NCBI RefSeq assembly: GCF_023541015.1
Contig: NZ_JALNPR010000002.1
Span: 248,001 to 312,000 of the forward strand
DNA length: 64,000 bases
Origin: Marivivens donghaensis
Lineage (GTDB): Bacteria; Pseudomonadota; Alphaproteobacteria; Rhodobacterales; Rhodobacteraceae
Direction: 5' to 3'
Of this stretch, positions 9,404-17,137 are shown piece by piece. The position numbers were made by a program, and so were the translations under genes. Numbering within the stretch: the stretch's first letter is position 1; each line of letters begins with the position of its first letter. Under the pieces are notes generated by a model. It saw only the letters and a program-made list of their open reading frames with translations. It made no database searches and was not told the DNA's origin.

Positions 9404-10111
9404 ATGACTTGGATCGCAATTGACCTGACATCTGGCCGATCATGGCTGATGAATGATCACATTCCTTTGGCCCAGCGCACGGGCACAACGCCTGAAGCGT
9501 TAATCGGCGATTGGCAAGGTCCGCAAGTGATCGCTGGGCTCCCCGATGCAGCGGTGAGCCGTGTGCCATGCAAGGCGTTGCCGCCGTCGGGACAGTTCGG
9601 GCCTGTGGTTCAGGACAGCCCCGCGCATCTACTCCCCCACTCGGCAGCGATTGCGGGGTTTCTGGCCAGTCAGGATGATTGGGACGGTGTGATCTGTTTG
9701 GTGTCCACGCAAGTGCACTGGGTCCATGTCAGCGCAGGCGAAATCGTGAGTTTTCAGAGCTCTGTCACACCCGAAACCTTTGCCGCCTTTGCGTCAGGCG
9801 CAATGTCTACCGCAGCGTTCGACGAAGGTCTGGCCCAAGCAATGGATCGACCAGAACGCATCCTGTCTCATATCGCGTCGGCCCGCATTGCAGAAGGTGA
9901 CGCTGTGAGCCGCATTTTGGGCCTGTTGATCGGCGCCGACCTCAAAGGCAGTCGGGCCTATTGGCTCGGTCAGCGCGTTGCCGTGATTGGCGACGGCGTG
10001 ATCGCTGACGGATATGCCCGCGCCCTGACCGCTCAATCGGTTCCTGTTTTACAGATGCCCGACACAACTCTTGCTGGCCTCGTGGCCGCTTACAAAGGAC
10101 TAGCTCAATGA
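9404..10111 (+). CDS. dgoK: 2-dehydro-3-deoxygalactonokinase (DgoK-like)
   Basis: The family phosphorylates 2-keto-3-deoxygalactonate in the DeLey-Doudoroff route. Recognisable pieces are the ASKHA phosphate-1-like start (WIAIDLTSGRSW), the STQVHWVHV / EIVSFQSSVTPE segment and the late LGLLIGADLKGSRAYW block. At 235 residues it is shorter than the roughly 290-300 expected, mostly through compact loops; I see no frameshift. Its stop overlaps the start of galM (ATGA), so the two are probably translated together and serve galactose catabolism. No dgoA aldolase lies alongside. Divergent from the Hsp70-like gene. Confidence 0.75.
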   Translation: MTWIAIDLTSGRSWLMNDHIPLAQRTGTTPEALIGDWQGPQVIAGLPDAAVSRVPCKALPPSGQFGPVVQDSPAHLLPHSAAIAGFLASQDDWDGVICLVSTQVHWVHVSAGEIVSFQSSVTPETFAAFASGAMSTAAFDEGLAQAMDRPERILSHIASARIAEGDAVSRILGLLIGADLKGSRAYWLGQRVAVIGDGVIADGYARALTAQSVPVLQMPDTTLAGLVAAYKGLAQ

Positions 10112-11067
10112 CTTTCGGCACTCTTCCTGATGGACGCACTGTGGACCGGATCACCATTTCGAACGGTGATCTTTCGGTGAGCATTCTGACATATGGCGCG
10201 ATCGTTCAGGACGTGCGGTTGAAAGGTCATGATCATAACCTCACCCTCGGGTCCGACGACATTAACGACTACCTCACTTCGATGAAGCACTACGGCCCGA
10301 TCATCGCACCTGTTGGCAATCGGATCAAAGGCGCACGCGCGACCTTTGGCGGGATCGAGCACATGCTGACCCCGAACGAGGGACGCAACATCCTTCACTC
10401 TGCCGAAGGGGGCAGCCAGTTCAAACTTTGGACTGTTGAGGATCAAACACCCGATACCCTCACGCTGACCGTCCTGTGCGCGGATGGCGAAGCTGGTTTC
10501 CCCGGCAACCAGCGCGTCATGGCCCATTTCGCCATTTTGCCCGACAACGTTATGCGGATGGAAATCACTGCGACGACGGATGAGTTGAGCATGATCAACA
10601 TCTGCAATCACAGCTATTGGAACTTGACGGGTGATCCGACCTTTGCGGGTCACAAATTGCAGATCAAAGCGCAGAACTATCTGCCCACAGACGCCGAAAA
10701 CATTCCGACCGAAGTGACCGAAGTTGAAGGTACAGATTACGATTTCCGCACCCTGCGTGAGGTCGTTCCAGCCAACCCGCCGATTGACCACAACTTCTGC
10801 CTATCGCGGATCAAACTAGATCTACGCGATGTCGTGACCCTCGAGGGCGGGGATCTTCGGATGACCATCGCGACCGACATGCCTGGGCTTCAGGTCTATG
10901 ATGGCCGCACGGCATCGAACGCGGGGTTTGCCGATTACGCCGCTCTCGCCTTTGAACCGCAGTACTGGCCGAACGCACCGCATGAACCGTCCTTCCCAAA
11001 GATCACCGTCAAAGCGGGTGAGGTTTGGACACAAGAAGTCGAATGGCGGTTTGAACATCTGGCATAA
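10108..11067 (+). CDS. galM: Aldose 1-epimerase (galactose mutarotase)
   Basis: It interconverts alpha- and beta-anomers of aldoses before catabolism. The 319-residue protein shows the GalM landmarks: YGAIVQDVRL, the substrate-binding PVGNRIKGA block (Asn71, Arg72), NILHS (His97), the catalytic-acid region NICNHSYWNLTG (His168), and the C-terminal ALAFEPQYWPNAP containing the presumed base Glu. It overlaps dgoK by 4 bases, so it is the second gene of a two-gene galactose/galactonate operon. Confidence 0.9.
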   Translation: MTFGTLPDGRTVDRITISNGDLSVSILTYGAIVQDVRLKGHDHNLTLGSDDINDYLTSMKHYGPIIAPVGNRIKGARATFGGIEHMLTPNEGRNILHSAEGGSQFKLWTVEDQTPDTLTLTVLCADGEAGFPGNQRVMAHFAILPDNVMRMEITATTDELSMINICNHSYWNLTGDPTFAGHKLQIKAQNYLPTDAENIPTEVTEVEGTDYDFRTLREVVPANPPIDHNFCLSRIKLDLRDVVTLEGGDLRMTIATDMPGLQVYDGRTASNAGFADYAALAFEPQYWPNAPHEPSFPKITVKAGEVWTQEVEWRFEHLA

Positions 11068-11185
11068 CAACCCATCGTAAAAATTGGGCAGAGCCATAAA
11101 AGTTCTCGGAAATGAGCCGCTTATGATATTATCGGCCTAACGTCGTTTTCTTCGGCGTGGGGTTCGCACAGGTGAAAGTACTTTG

Positions 11186-12001
11186 ATGTCATATGCCTTT
11201 CCGTTGGGTGGAATGCCCTCTCTGGATGATGATCCCGCGCAGAACGGTGCTCATTTCACCGAGAGCTACGCGCTGATCCCAGCCGCAACGATGCGGGACA
11301 TTACCGCCAGCCTTCTGCCTGGGTGGATTGACACACGGTGCTGGATTTTGGCGCGCCCGCTTAGCGGCTTTGCCGAAACCTTTGCGCAATATGCAGTCGA
11401 GGTCGGACTAAACGGTGGCTCCGACACGCCAGAGCCGAACCGAAATGCCGAAGCGGTGTTGTTCATCGCAGACGGTATTATGGAGCTGATCGTTGCGGGC
11501 CAGACTCATATTCTGATGGCGGGCGGATACGCCTACATTCCGCCCCATACGCGCTGGACCTTGCGCAACGCGGGCGATGGACCGCTCAGGTTCCACTGGG
11601 TCCGCCGCCAATATGTCCATGCGCACGGCTATGATGCGCCGATGCCGTATATCACAAGCGACTATGACACTCCGATCAGTTGGATGTCAGAGACTAAGGA
11701 TTGGGGAACATCGCGGTTCGTCGATCAAACCGATCTACGCCACGATATGCACGTGAACATCGTGACCTTTACCAAAGGTGGCCGTATCCCCTTTGCGGAA
11801 ACGCATGTGATGGAACATGGGCTTTATGTTCTACAAGGCACAGCGCGGTATCTACTGAACGAACGCTGGGTTGATGTCGGCCCCGGCGATTTCATGTGGC
11901 TGCGCGCGTTTTGCCCGCAGGCTTGTGTCGCGACCAGCAACGAGCCATTCCGATACCTGCTCTACAAAGACGTCCACCGTCACCCTGATTTGACGCTCTG
12001 A
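11186..12001 (+). CDS. allE: (S)-ureidoglycine aminohydrolase, bicupin
   Basis: It releases ammonia from (S)-ureidoglycine in allantoin/purine degradation. The 271-residue protein has two cupin domains: EAVLFIADGIMELIV...GGYAYIPPHTRW in the first and VMEHGLYVLQGTARYLL...VGPGDFMWLRAFCPQ in the second. The metal-binding Glu/His pattern and the terminal [12 protein letters not shown] are typical of the family. A TTG at 11183 also begins the frame, but the ATG at 11186 with AGGTGAAAG upstream is the better start. No other ureide genes are adjacent. Its 3' end overlaps that of cueR by 22 bases on the opposite strand. Confidence 0.88.
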   Translation: MSYAFPLGGMPSLDDDPAQNGAHFTESYALIPAATMRDITASLLPGWIDTRCWILARPLSGFAETFAQYAVEVGLNGGSDTPEPNRNAEAVLFIADGIMELIVAGQTHILMAGGYAYIPPHTRWTLRNAGDGPLRFHWVRRQYVHAHGYDAPMPYITSDYDTPISWMSETKDWGTSRFVDQTDLRHDMHVNIVTFTKGGRIPFAETHVMEHGLYVLQGTARYLLNERWVDVGPGDFMWLRAFCPQACVATSNEPFRYLLYKDVHRHPDLTL

Positions 12002-12384
12002 TCTGCAGCGAGACTATCGAGGATTGGACAGTTGGGCCGATCATCACCCGCACAACATGACACGAGATGAGCTAGGGTTTTGCGCATCTCCTTCATTTCG
12101 GCAATTCGCTGATCGATCCGTGCAAGGTGGTCGCGCGCAATAGATTTTACCTCTGCGCTTGTGCGCGTCGTATCTTCGTAGAGATGCAGCAAGGTGCGGC
12201 ATTCTTCGACGGTGAAGCCCAGACCACGCGCCCGCCCGATAAACGCAAGTTTGTGAATGTCGGATTCTTCAAACGCGCGATAGCCGTTCGCATTGCGATC
12301 TGGCTGAACGAGGCCGATATCCTCGTAATAGCGGATTGTTTTCGCGGGAAGGTTGGTTCTAGCCGAGGCTTCTTTGATATTCAT
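11980..12384 (-). CDS. cueR: CueR, Cu(I)-responsive MerR-family regulator
   Basis: A 134-residue MerR-family activator that senses Cu(I) and switches on copper export. The N-terminal winged helix is clear ([20 protein letters not shown]). The metal loop near the C-terminus contains Cys111 and Cys119 with the spacing of E. coli CueR (CAGDDRPNC), followed by PIL. Its ATG overlaps the copA stop by 4 bases, so copA and cueR form one operon and the regulator is probably autoregulated. Matching operators lie upstream of copA and copZ at 14851-14903. Confidence 0.92.
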   Translation of the reverse strand: MNIKEASARTNLPAKTIRYYEDIGLVQPDRNANGYRAFEESDIHKLAFIGRARGLGFTVEECRTLLHLYEDTTRTSAEVKSIARDHLARIDQRIAEMKEMRKTLAHLVSCCAGDDRPNCPILDSLAADQSVKSG

Positions 12385-14813
12385 CTGCGCACTTTCCGTC
12401 CTGCTGAATAGCTACGGAGACGTAGCGCGTTACTGACCACAAAGACTGACGAAAAGGCCATGGCGCTGGCCCCGAGCATGGGCGACATGAGCATGCCAAA
12501 TGCGGGATAAAGCACGCCAGCAGCAACGGGGATCAACGCGATGTTATAGGCAAATGCCCAAAAGAGGTTTTGCCGAATGTTTTGCATCACTGCGCGGCTC
12601 ATCCGAACCGATGCAACAGCACCGCTGAGGTCCCCCCGCATCAGCACAACGTCCGCTGTTTCTACGGCGACGTCTGTCCCCGTGCCCATAGCGACACCGA
12701 TATCTGCCTGTGCCAAAGCGGGTGCGTCGTTGATCCCATCACCAAAGAACGCCACGGGACCGTTCGCTTGGAGATCTTTGACCGCTTCGACTTTGCCTTC
12801 AGGAAGCACTTCGGCAACGACCGTATCAATGCCGAGCCGCCGCGCGATGCTCTCTGCGGTGGCGATGTTATCGCCCGTGACCATCGCCACGCGCATCCCG
12901 CGTTCTTGAAGAGCCGAAATGGCATCTCTGGCCCCAGCTTTGATCGGGTCCTCAACACCGATAAGAGCGACCATCGCGCCATCTACAGCAACAAAGAACG
13001 GGGTCTGGCCTTCTTGGGCGAGGGACGCCGCCCTTGCCGAATACGCAGCCACCGAGACGTTATTTTCAGTCAAGAACCGTTCCGATCCAACCAAAACCCG
13101 ATGGGTATCAACGATGCCAGAGACACCTTTCCCTGCGGTCGATTTGAATGATTGGGCGGCAGCCAATTGGACACCATTTGACGTCGCCTCACGCAGAATA
13201 GCCCGCGCCATTGGATGTTCGGATTGTGCCTCAACAGAGGCGGCGAACCGAAGTGCTTCACGACGGTTTTGCGCGTAGATTGTGACGACCTGCGGGTGAC
13301 CTTCGGTTAGTGTGCCGGTCTTATCAAAAGCAACAGTTGTTACCTCGTTCAAGCGCTGCAGAGCATCACCCCGACGGAACAATATGCCCAATTCAGCCGC
13401 ACGGCCTGTGCCGACCATGATCGAGGTCGGGGTGGCAAGGCCCATGGCGCAAGGACATGCGATGATCAAGACAGAGACCGCCGCGACCACGGCATAAGAA
13501 ACCCCAGGCCCAGTGATCATCCAGATTATCGCGGTGACCAAAGCAATCAAAATCACAACGGGCACGAAAATGCCTGTGATCCGATCGACCAAGCCTTGGA
13601 TCGGGAGCTTCGCAACCTGCGCTTGCTCGACCATCTGCACAATCCGCGACAGGACGGTGTTGGCACCAATGGCCCGCACCTCCATGCAGATCGACCCGTC
13701 CGTATTCATCGTCCCGCCGATGACCTGATCACCCAAGGATTTGAGCACGGGAACAGGTTCGCCAGTCAGCATAGATTCATCCAAATACGAACTGCCATCG
13801 ACGACAATCCCGTCGACAGGCACCCGCTCCCCTGGGCGAATGCGCAAAATGTCTCCGGGAACCAGTTTTTCGACTGGTGTCTGGACCTCAACTTCATCCT
13901 TGAGAACGCTCGCGGTTGTCGGGCGTAGTTTGACCAAGGCTTCGATCGCGGCGCCCGTCCGCCCCTTAGCCCGTGCTTCGAAATAGCGGCCAAGCAGGAT
14001 CAGCGTGATGATCACCATCGATGCCTCAAAATACACCGCACGCGCCTCAACAGGCACAAAGCCCGGAGCAAAGGTGACAAGAGTTGAATAGAGCCACGCA
14101 GCGCCCGCCCCCATGGCGACAAGACTATTCATATCAGGCGAGCCTTTGAACAAGGCTGGAATACCAAGGCGATAAAACCCCTGCCCCGGACCAGCCATCA
14201 GCAAAGTCGCCAACAGGAACTGGATACGACGGAACATGGACTGTCCGATCACCATATCGACCCAGTGATGGACCTGTGGGAACAAATGCCCACCCATTTC
14301 GAGGGCGAAAACGGGCAGCGTCAGAAGCAATGCCGTGGTGAATTGCGACCGAATAGCTGCGGCTTCTTCGGCTTTGCGTTCCGACACAGCCTTGCGTCCA
14401 CCAGATGACAGTTGCGTTGGGTAGCCCGCCTTGCCCAACGCGTCGAGCACAGGCGTCAAATCGTCCAAGACTGTTTCAACCTGCGCCGTTTCTGTCGCGA
14501 GGTTCACCTGAGCCGAGACAATCCCCGCCTGACGGGTCAGCAGTTTTTCAACACGACCAACGCAGGCCGCACAGGTCATGCCCGACACGTCGAGCGATAC
14601 GCTTTCTACGCGTGCGGGGTATCCCGCTTGGCCGAGCACCTCTAAAACGGTCGATGGCACGGTGTTGTCCGAGTAGGTAATCGTCGCCGTTTCCTTGGCC
14701 AAATTCACCGACACCGTGTCAACGCCATCGGCGCGGCCGAGGATCTTCTCGACTCGTGCAACACATGCCGCACATGTCATTCCGCTCACCGCGATAGTCA
14801 TTTGGCGGGCCAT
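12381..14813 (-). CDS. copA: Copper-exporting P1B-type ATPase CopA
   Basis: An inner-membrane ATPase pumping Cu(I) out of the cytoplasm. Two N-terminal heavy-metal domains carry GMTCAAC (Cys14/Cys17 and Cys81/Cys84). The membrane part includes the transport CPC motif at 453-455 ([12 protein letters not shown]), the actuator loop TGE at 350-352 and phosphorylated Asp497 (DKTGTLTEG). Further on come the nucleotide-binding SEHPMA motif and the hinge [10 protein letters not shown]. At 810 residues it is full length. Its promoter region contains an inverted CueR-type box directly upstream, divergent from copZ. The frame is complete from ATG to stop. Confidence 0.95.
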   Translation of the reverse strand: MARQMTIAVSGMTCAACVARVEKILGRADGVDTVSVNLAKETATITYSDNTVPSTVLEVLGQAGYPARVESVSLDVSGMTCAACVGRVEKLLTRQAGIVSAQVNLATETAQVETVLDDLTPVLDALGKAGYPTQLSSGGRKAVSERKAEEAAAIRSQFTTALLLTLPVFALEMGGHLFPQVHHWVDMVIGQSMFRRIQFLLATLLMAGPGQGFYRLGIPALFKGSPDMNSLVAMGAGAAWLYSTLVTFAPGFVPVEARAVYFEASMVIITLILLGRYFEARAKGRTGAAIEALVKLRPTTASVLKDEVEVQTPVEKLVPGDILRIRPGERVPVDGIVVDGSSYLDESMLTGEPVPVLKSLGDQVIGGTMNTDGSICMEVRAIGANTVLSRIVQMVEQAQVAKLPIQGLVDRITGIFVPVVILIALVTAIIWMITGPGVSYAVVAAVSVLIIACPCAMGLATPTSIMVGTGRAAELGILFRRGDALQRLNEVTTVAFDKTGTLTEGHPQVVTIYAQNRREALRFAASVEAQSEHPMARAILREATSNGVQLAAAQSFKSTAGKGVSGIVDTHRVLVGSERFLTENNVSVAAYSARAASLAQEGQTPFFVAVDGAMVALIGVEDPIKAGARDAISALQERGMRVAMVTGDNIATAESIARRLGIDTVVAEVLPEGKVEAVKDLQANGPVAFFGDGINDAPALAQADIGVAMGTGTDVAVETADVVLMRGDLSGAVASVRMSRAVMQNIRQNLFWAFAYNIALIPVAAGVLYPAFGMLMSPMLGASAMAFSSVFVVSNALRLRSYSAGRKVRR

Positions 14814-14850
14814 TGGTCACCTTCTTTGCTTGGTCTTGGCTTTACTTAGT

Positions 14851-14873
14851 GCCTCCAGTAACTGGAAGGTCAA
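14851..14873 (-). promoter_or_regulatory. CueR-type operator/promoter for copA
   Basis: Read on the minus strand this is TTGACCTTCCAGTTACTGGA followed by GGC. It has the dyad ACCTTCC-n7-GGAGGC overlapping a TTGACC -35 box, as expected for MerR-family copper promoters. It lies 38-60 bases upstream of the copA start. The -10 element is not clear-cut. Confidence 0.7.
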
Positions 14874-14880
14874 TAGCCCC

Positions 14881-14903
14881 TTGACCTTCCAGCAGGTGGA
14901 AGC
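14881..14903 (+). promoter_or_regulatory. CueR-type operator/promoter for copZ
   Basis: TTGACCTTCCAGCAGGTGGA then AGC: the same TTGACCTTCCAG half-site as in the copA operator, with a second half GGAAGC, 8 bases from the copA box and pointing the other way. It is 32-54 bases upstream of copZ. Confidence 0.7.
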
Positions 14904-14934
14904 GCCATCTAATGTGCATAGCATGGAGACTAGA

Positions 14935-15132
14935 ATGAAACTTTACGTTCCCGAAATGAGCTGCGGTCACTGTAAATCATCCATTGGGACAGCAATCGCT
15001 GGCCTAGATGGAGCGGCAACCGTCGAATTCGACATGGATGCGCGCAAGATCACAGTCGCGACCGACAAGACCCCTACCGAGGTCATCAAAGCCCTTGATG
15101 TGATCGGGTTTGACGCTGAAGTTGCCGACTAA
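14935..15132 (+). CDS. copZ: CopZ-like copper chaperone (heavy-metal-associated domain)
   Basis: A free-standing 65-residue HMA domain with the metal site MSCGHC (Cys10, Cys13) and the usual beta-alpha-beta-beta-alpha-beta spacing ending in IGFDAEV. CopZ proteins hand Cu(I) to CopA. It is transcribed divergently from copA and has its own CueR-type box. The ATG at 14935 sits behind GGAG; the longer frame starting inside copA is not credible. Confidence 0.88.
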   Translation: MKLYVPEMSCGHCKSSIGTAIAGLDGAATVEFDMDARKITVATDKTPTEVIKALDVIGFDAEVAD

Positions 15133-15234
15133 ACGGACCGTGAACACCTTTTTGTGCATCGGTTTACACTATAGTCGATGTCATTAAGGTTTCACGCAAC
15201 TCTGCGAAATCCCCAGTTTAAAAGGGAGTAAGCC

Positions 15235-15918
15235 ATGTCCGATTTCACCCGCTTCGCAATTTACTATGTTCCTCCTGCGGGACCGCTCGAGCAATTCGGC
15301 GCAGCTTGGCTGGGATGGGATATCGCGACAGGCAGCGCAGTTCCGCACCCGCCAGTGGACGGCCTCGACCTTGTGGCCGTCACTGAAACACCACGGAAAT
15401 ACGGATTTCACGCGACGCTAAAGCCACCCTTTCGACTGGCTGAGTCGCATGGTGAAGTCGAACTGCAAGCCGCAGTGGCCGACCTCGCGGATGTATTGGC
15501 TCCAGTGGCGCTCAATGGCCTCAAGCTGAGCCAGATCGGCTCTTTCCTTGCCTTTACGGTCGAAGGATCGCAATCGGGCCTCAATGCATTGGCGGCAGCT
15601 TGCGTTCGCGAACTCGACCACTTCCGCGCCCCAGCCAGCACGTCAGAGACAGAGCGCCGCAAGGCAGCGGGCCTCTCCGAACGACAGACAGAGCTATTGA
15701 TGCAATGGGGCTATCCCTATGTCATGGAGGAATTCAAATTCCACATGACGCTCTCAGGTAAACTGGACCCCGAAACAGCGACACGTTCGATGGCCGCTAT
15801 CGAAGCGCTGAGCCGCGGCGCACTCCCCCGCCCGTTCATCATCGACGCCATCGCACTGGTCGGCGAACGCCCTGACGGTCAGTTTGAAACCATTCGCCGC
15901 TATAGCCTGAACGGATAA
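15235..15918 (+). CDS. DUF1045 family protein (2H phosphoesterase-like, phosphonate-linked)
   Basis: A 227-residue member of the DUF1045 family, usually annotated as a putative phosphonate metabolism protein. Two HxT motifs, in YGFHATLKPPF and KFHMTLSGKL, are the paired catalytic motifs of the 2H phosphoesterase superfamily. In many genomes it sits beside phn genes, but none are present here. A GGGAGTAAG ribosome site precedes the ATG. The gene ends 37 bases before the left attachment repeat of the island, so neighbouring genes may have been separated from it by the insertion. Confidence 0.78.
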   Translation: MSDFTRFAIYYVPPAGPLEQFGAAWLGWDIATGSAVPHPPVDGLDLVAVTETPRKYGFHATLKPPFRLAESHGEVELQAAVADLADVLAPVALNGLKLSQIGSFLAFTVEGSQSGLNALAAACVRELDHFRAPASTSETERRKAAGLSERQTELLMQWGYPYVMEEFKFHMTLSGKLDPETATRSMAAIEALSRGALPRPFIIDAIALVGERPDGQFETIRRYSLNG

Positions 15919-15954
15919 CGGTTTACCCGATCACTTTTCGGCGAATTTCCATTG

Positions 15955-15985
15955 ATATCTGGGGGATATGGTGGCGGTGCAGGGA
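15955..15985. repeat. Left attachment site, tRNA-Met 3'-end duplicate (direct repeat copy 1)
   Basis: ATATCTGGGGG (15955-15965), three unmatched bases, then TGGTGGCGGTGCAGGGA (15969-15985). The second block is identical to 21962-21978, which is the 3' end of the tRNA-Met gene including its encoded CCA, and the first block is identical to 21949-21959. The two copies bound the island. Confidence 0.88.
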
Positions 15986-16643
15986 GAGCTGGGCCTTTGG
16001 CCCATACCCCTTGAAGTTCCTACGTCACTTCAAAGGGCAACCCCAGACACAAGCAAACCCAACCATTCCAATAGGTTCATGATCTGTCACGAGTTTAACC
16101 GTGCATTGAGGTTGATCCAGAATGGCATCGATTTCAAGGATAATGTGTGCATCAACATACTGTGCCACCATAACTACAACCAACAATATAGGGTATAAGA
16201 CTAAGCCCTCTATAGTGTGCGGATTTTGACTTTTCGTTTACTTACAACAACTTACTCAAAGTCCAGCAGTTAACCCCCAATGCCATGCTTGTGTACACTG
16301 GGAAACCCCTATCCAGATCAGGACACTGTACCCGTTTGTGTGTAGCTGAGAACACAGAACACTAAGACTTACTCTTTCAAAACAACAGCTTGTGTTGCGA
16401 TGTATGAATCTGGCTTGGGGAACCCTACCGCCTAGGCAGCCCTGATTGCATACCCCCTAGCAATAGATGACACATAGTGACGGGGGCCACGGGGGCTTGG
16501 GGGTAGTTAGTAAATTACAAAATGCGACTTTTCATGACAGCAATATTTTTGGGACCATGCAAAACTACCTCATCAGTATAGGTAGGCTCAGTCCGATACT
16601 TCGTTTTGGATGCACAAGCTGCACATTAACGATTGATGATTGA
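15986..16643. other. Non-coding left end of the island, possible replication or control region
   Basis: No convincing gene lies here. A 76-codon frame from 15968 begins inside the attachment repeat and has no family resemblance. The region has strand asymmetry: five ACCCC or ACCCCC runs on the plus strand (16006, 16040, 16273, 16305, 16452), then three GGGGG runs (16482, 16491, 16499). That change of strand bias, the imperfect inverted repeat at 16451-16505 and the AT-rich stretches around it would fit an origin or a transcription-control region. This is inference only. Confidence 0.4.
16451..16505. repeat. Imperfect inverted repeat with G-runs
   Basis: TACCCCCTAGC (16451-16461) and GCTTGGGGGTA (16495-16505) form an 11-base inverted repeat with one mismatch, separated by 33 bases. 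The loop contains two GGGGG runs and the right arm a third, with gaps of 4 and 3 bases, so hairpin and G-quadruplex-like folds could compete. Confidence 0.5.
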
Positions 16644-16907
16644 ATGACCCAGAATCCTGTTGTTGACCTAACTAAGATGTCCCCGCCTGAGTTTACCCAA
16701 TACGTGATGCAAGCAGATGTCGGTGAGAGAATGATCTACATGCGGAAGAGACAGGGTGAATCTACTCCGTTGAAGCGTGAGGCACTGGATCTCTACGAAG
16801 GTGGATATGTTCTGCTTACACAACGTCGATGTGAGCAGCCTAACAACAAAGAGTTTGAGTATATTGCGACACGGTCCAAAAAGGCTGCAAAGAAAGTCGC
16901 TGCTTAG
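16644..16907 (+). CDS. Small basic protein of the island, unknown function
   Basis: An 87-residue cytoplasmic protein with no signal peptide. The central and C-terminal part (EALDLYEGGYVLLTQRR, then FEYIATR) resembles, from memory, small proteins often found in alphaproteobacterial prophages. It ends in a lysine/alanine-rich tail (KKAAKKVAA). The ribosome site before the ATG is weak. By position it could be a regulator or a recombination-directionality factor for the integrase, but nothing in it proves either role. Codon use is more AT-rich than in the host genes. Confidence 0.55.
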   Translation: MTQNPVVDLTKMSPPEFTQYVMQADVGERMIYMRKRQGESTPLKREALDLYEGGYVLLTQRRCEQPNNKEFEYIATRSKKAAKKVAA

Positions 16908-17094
16908 TCAGTGATCTCACAGTTGCCGTGGAATATGTAGCCAACGTTCCTGAGTGACTTCATTGGGAAGATGTCACTGCGTCATTCCTGAACCGTCTAT
17001 GGAGACGAAATAAGAGAACCTTCAGTGATCTGATCTGCTTGCCCCATCCATTGAGCCCAAAAGTGTATAACCTACTACAAAATGGGAGGCACAT

Positions 17095-17124
17095 ATGTTA
17101 ATGGCTTCAAGCAAATGGACTTGA
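17095..17124 (+). CDS. Possible 9-codon leader ORF upstream of the autotransporter
   Basis: ATG at 17095, product MLMASSKWT, stop at 17122-17124. A strong GGGAGG ribosome site lies 6 bases upstream, whereas the autotransporter ATG 14 bases after the stop has only AAGG. The arrangement suggests that ribosomes load at the leader and reinitiate. It may also be chance. Confidence 0.35.
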   Translation: MLMASSKWT

Positions 17125-17137
17125 AGGCTTGATAAGC

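Noticed and set aside
13070-13993. Several plus- and minus-strand ORFs inside copA
   Set aside because: copA has all P-type ATPase motifs in one continuous frame. The alternatives have none.
15968-16198. 76-codon ORF starting at the left attachment repeat
   Set aside because: Its start codon is inside the repeat, it has no ribosome site or family resemblance, and the encoded protein is of low complexity. It looks like a by-product of the junction.
16482-16503. Canonical four-run G-quadruplex
   Set aside because: Only three GGGGG runs occur close together. A four-run motif is not present, so only a weaker possibility is noted under the inverted repeat.
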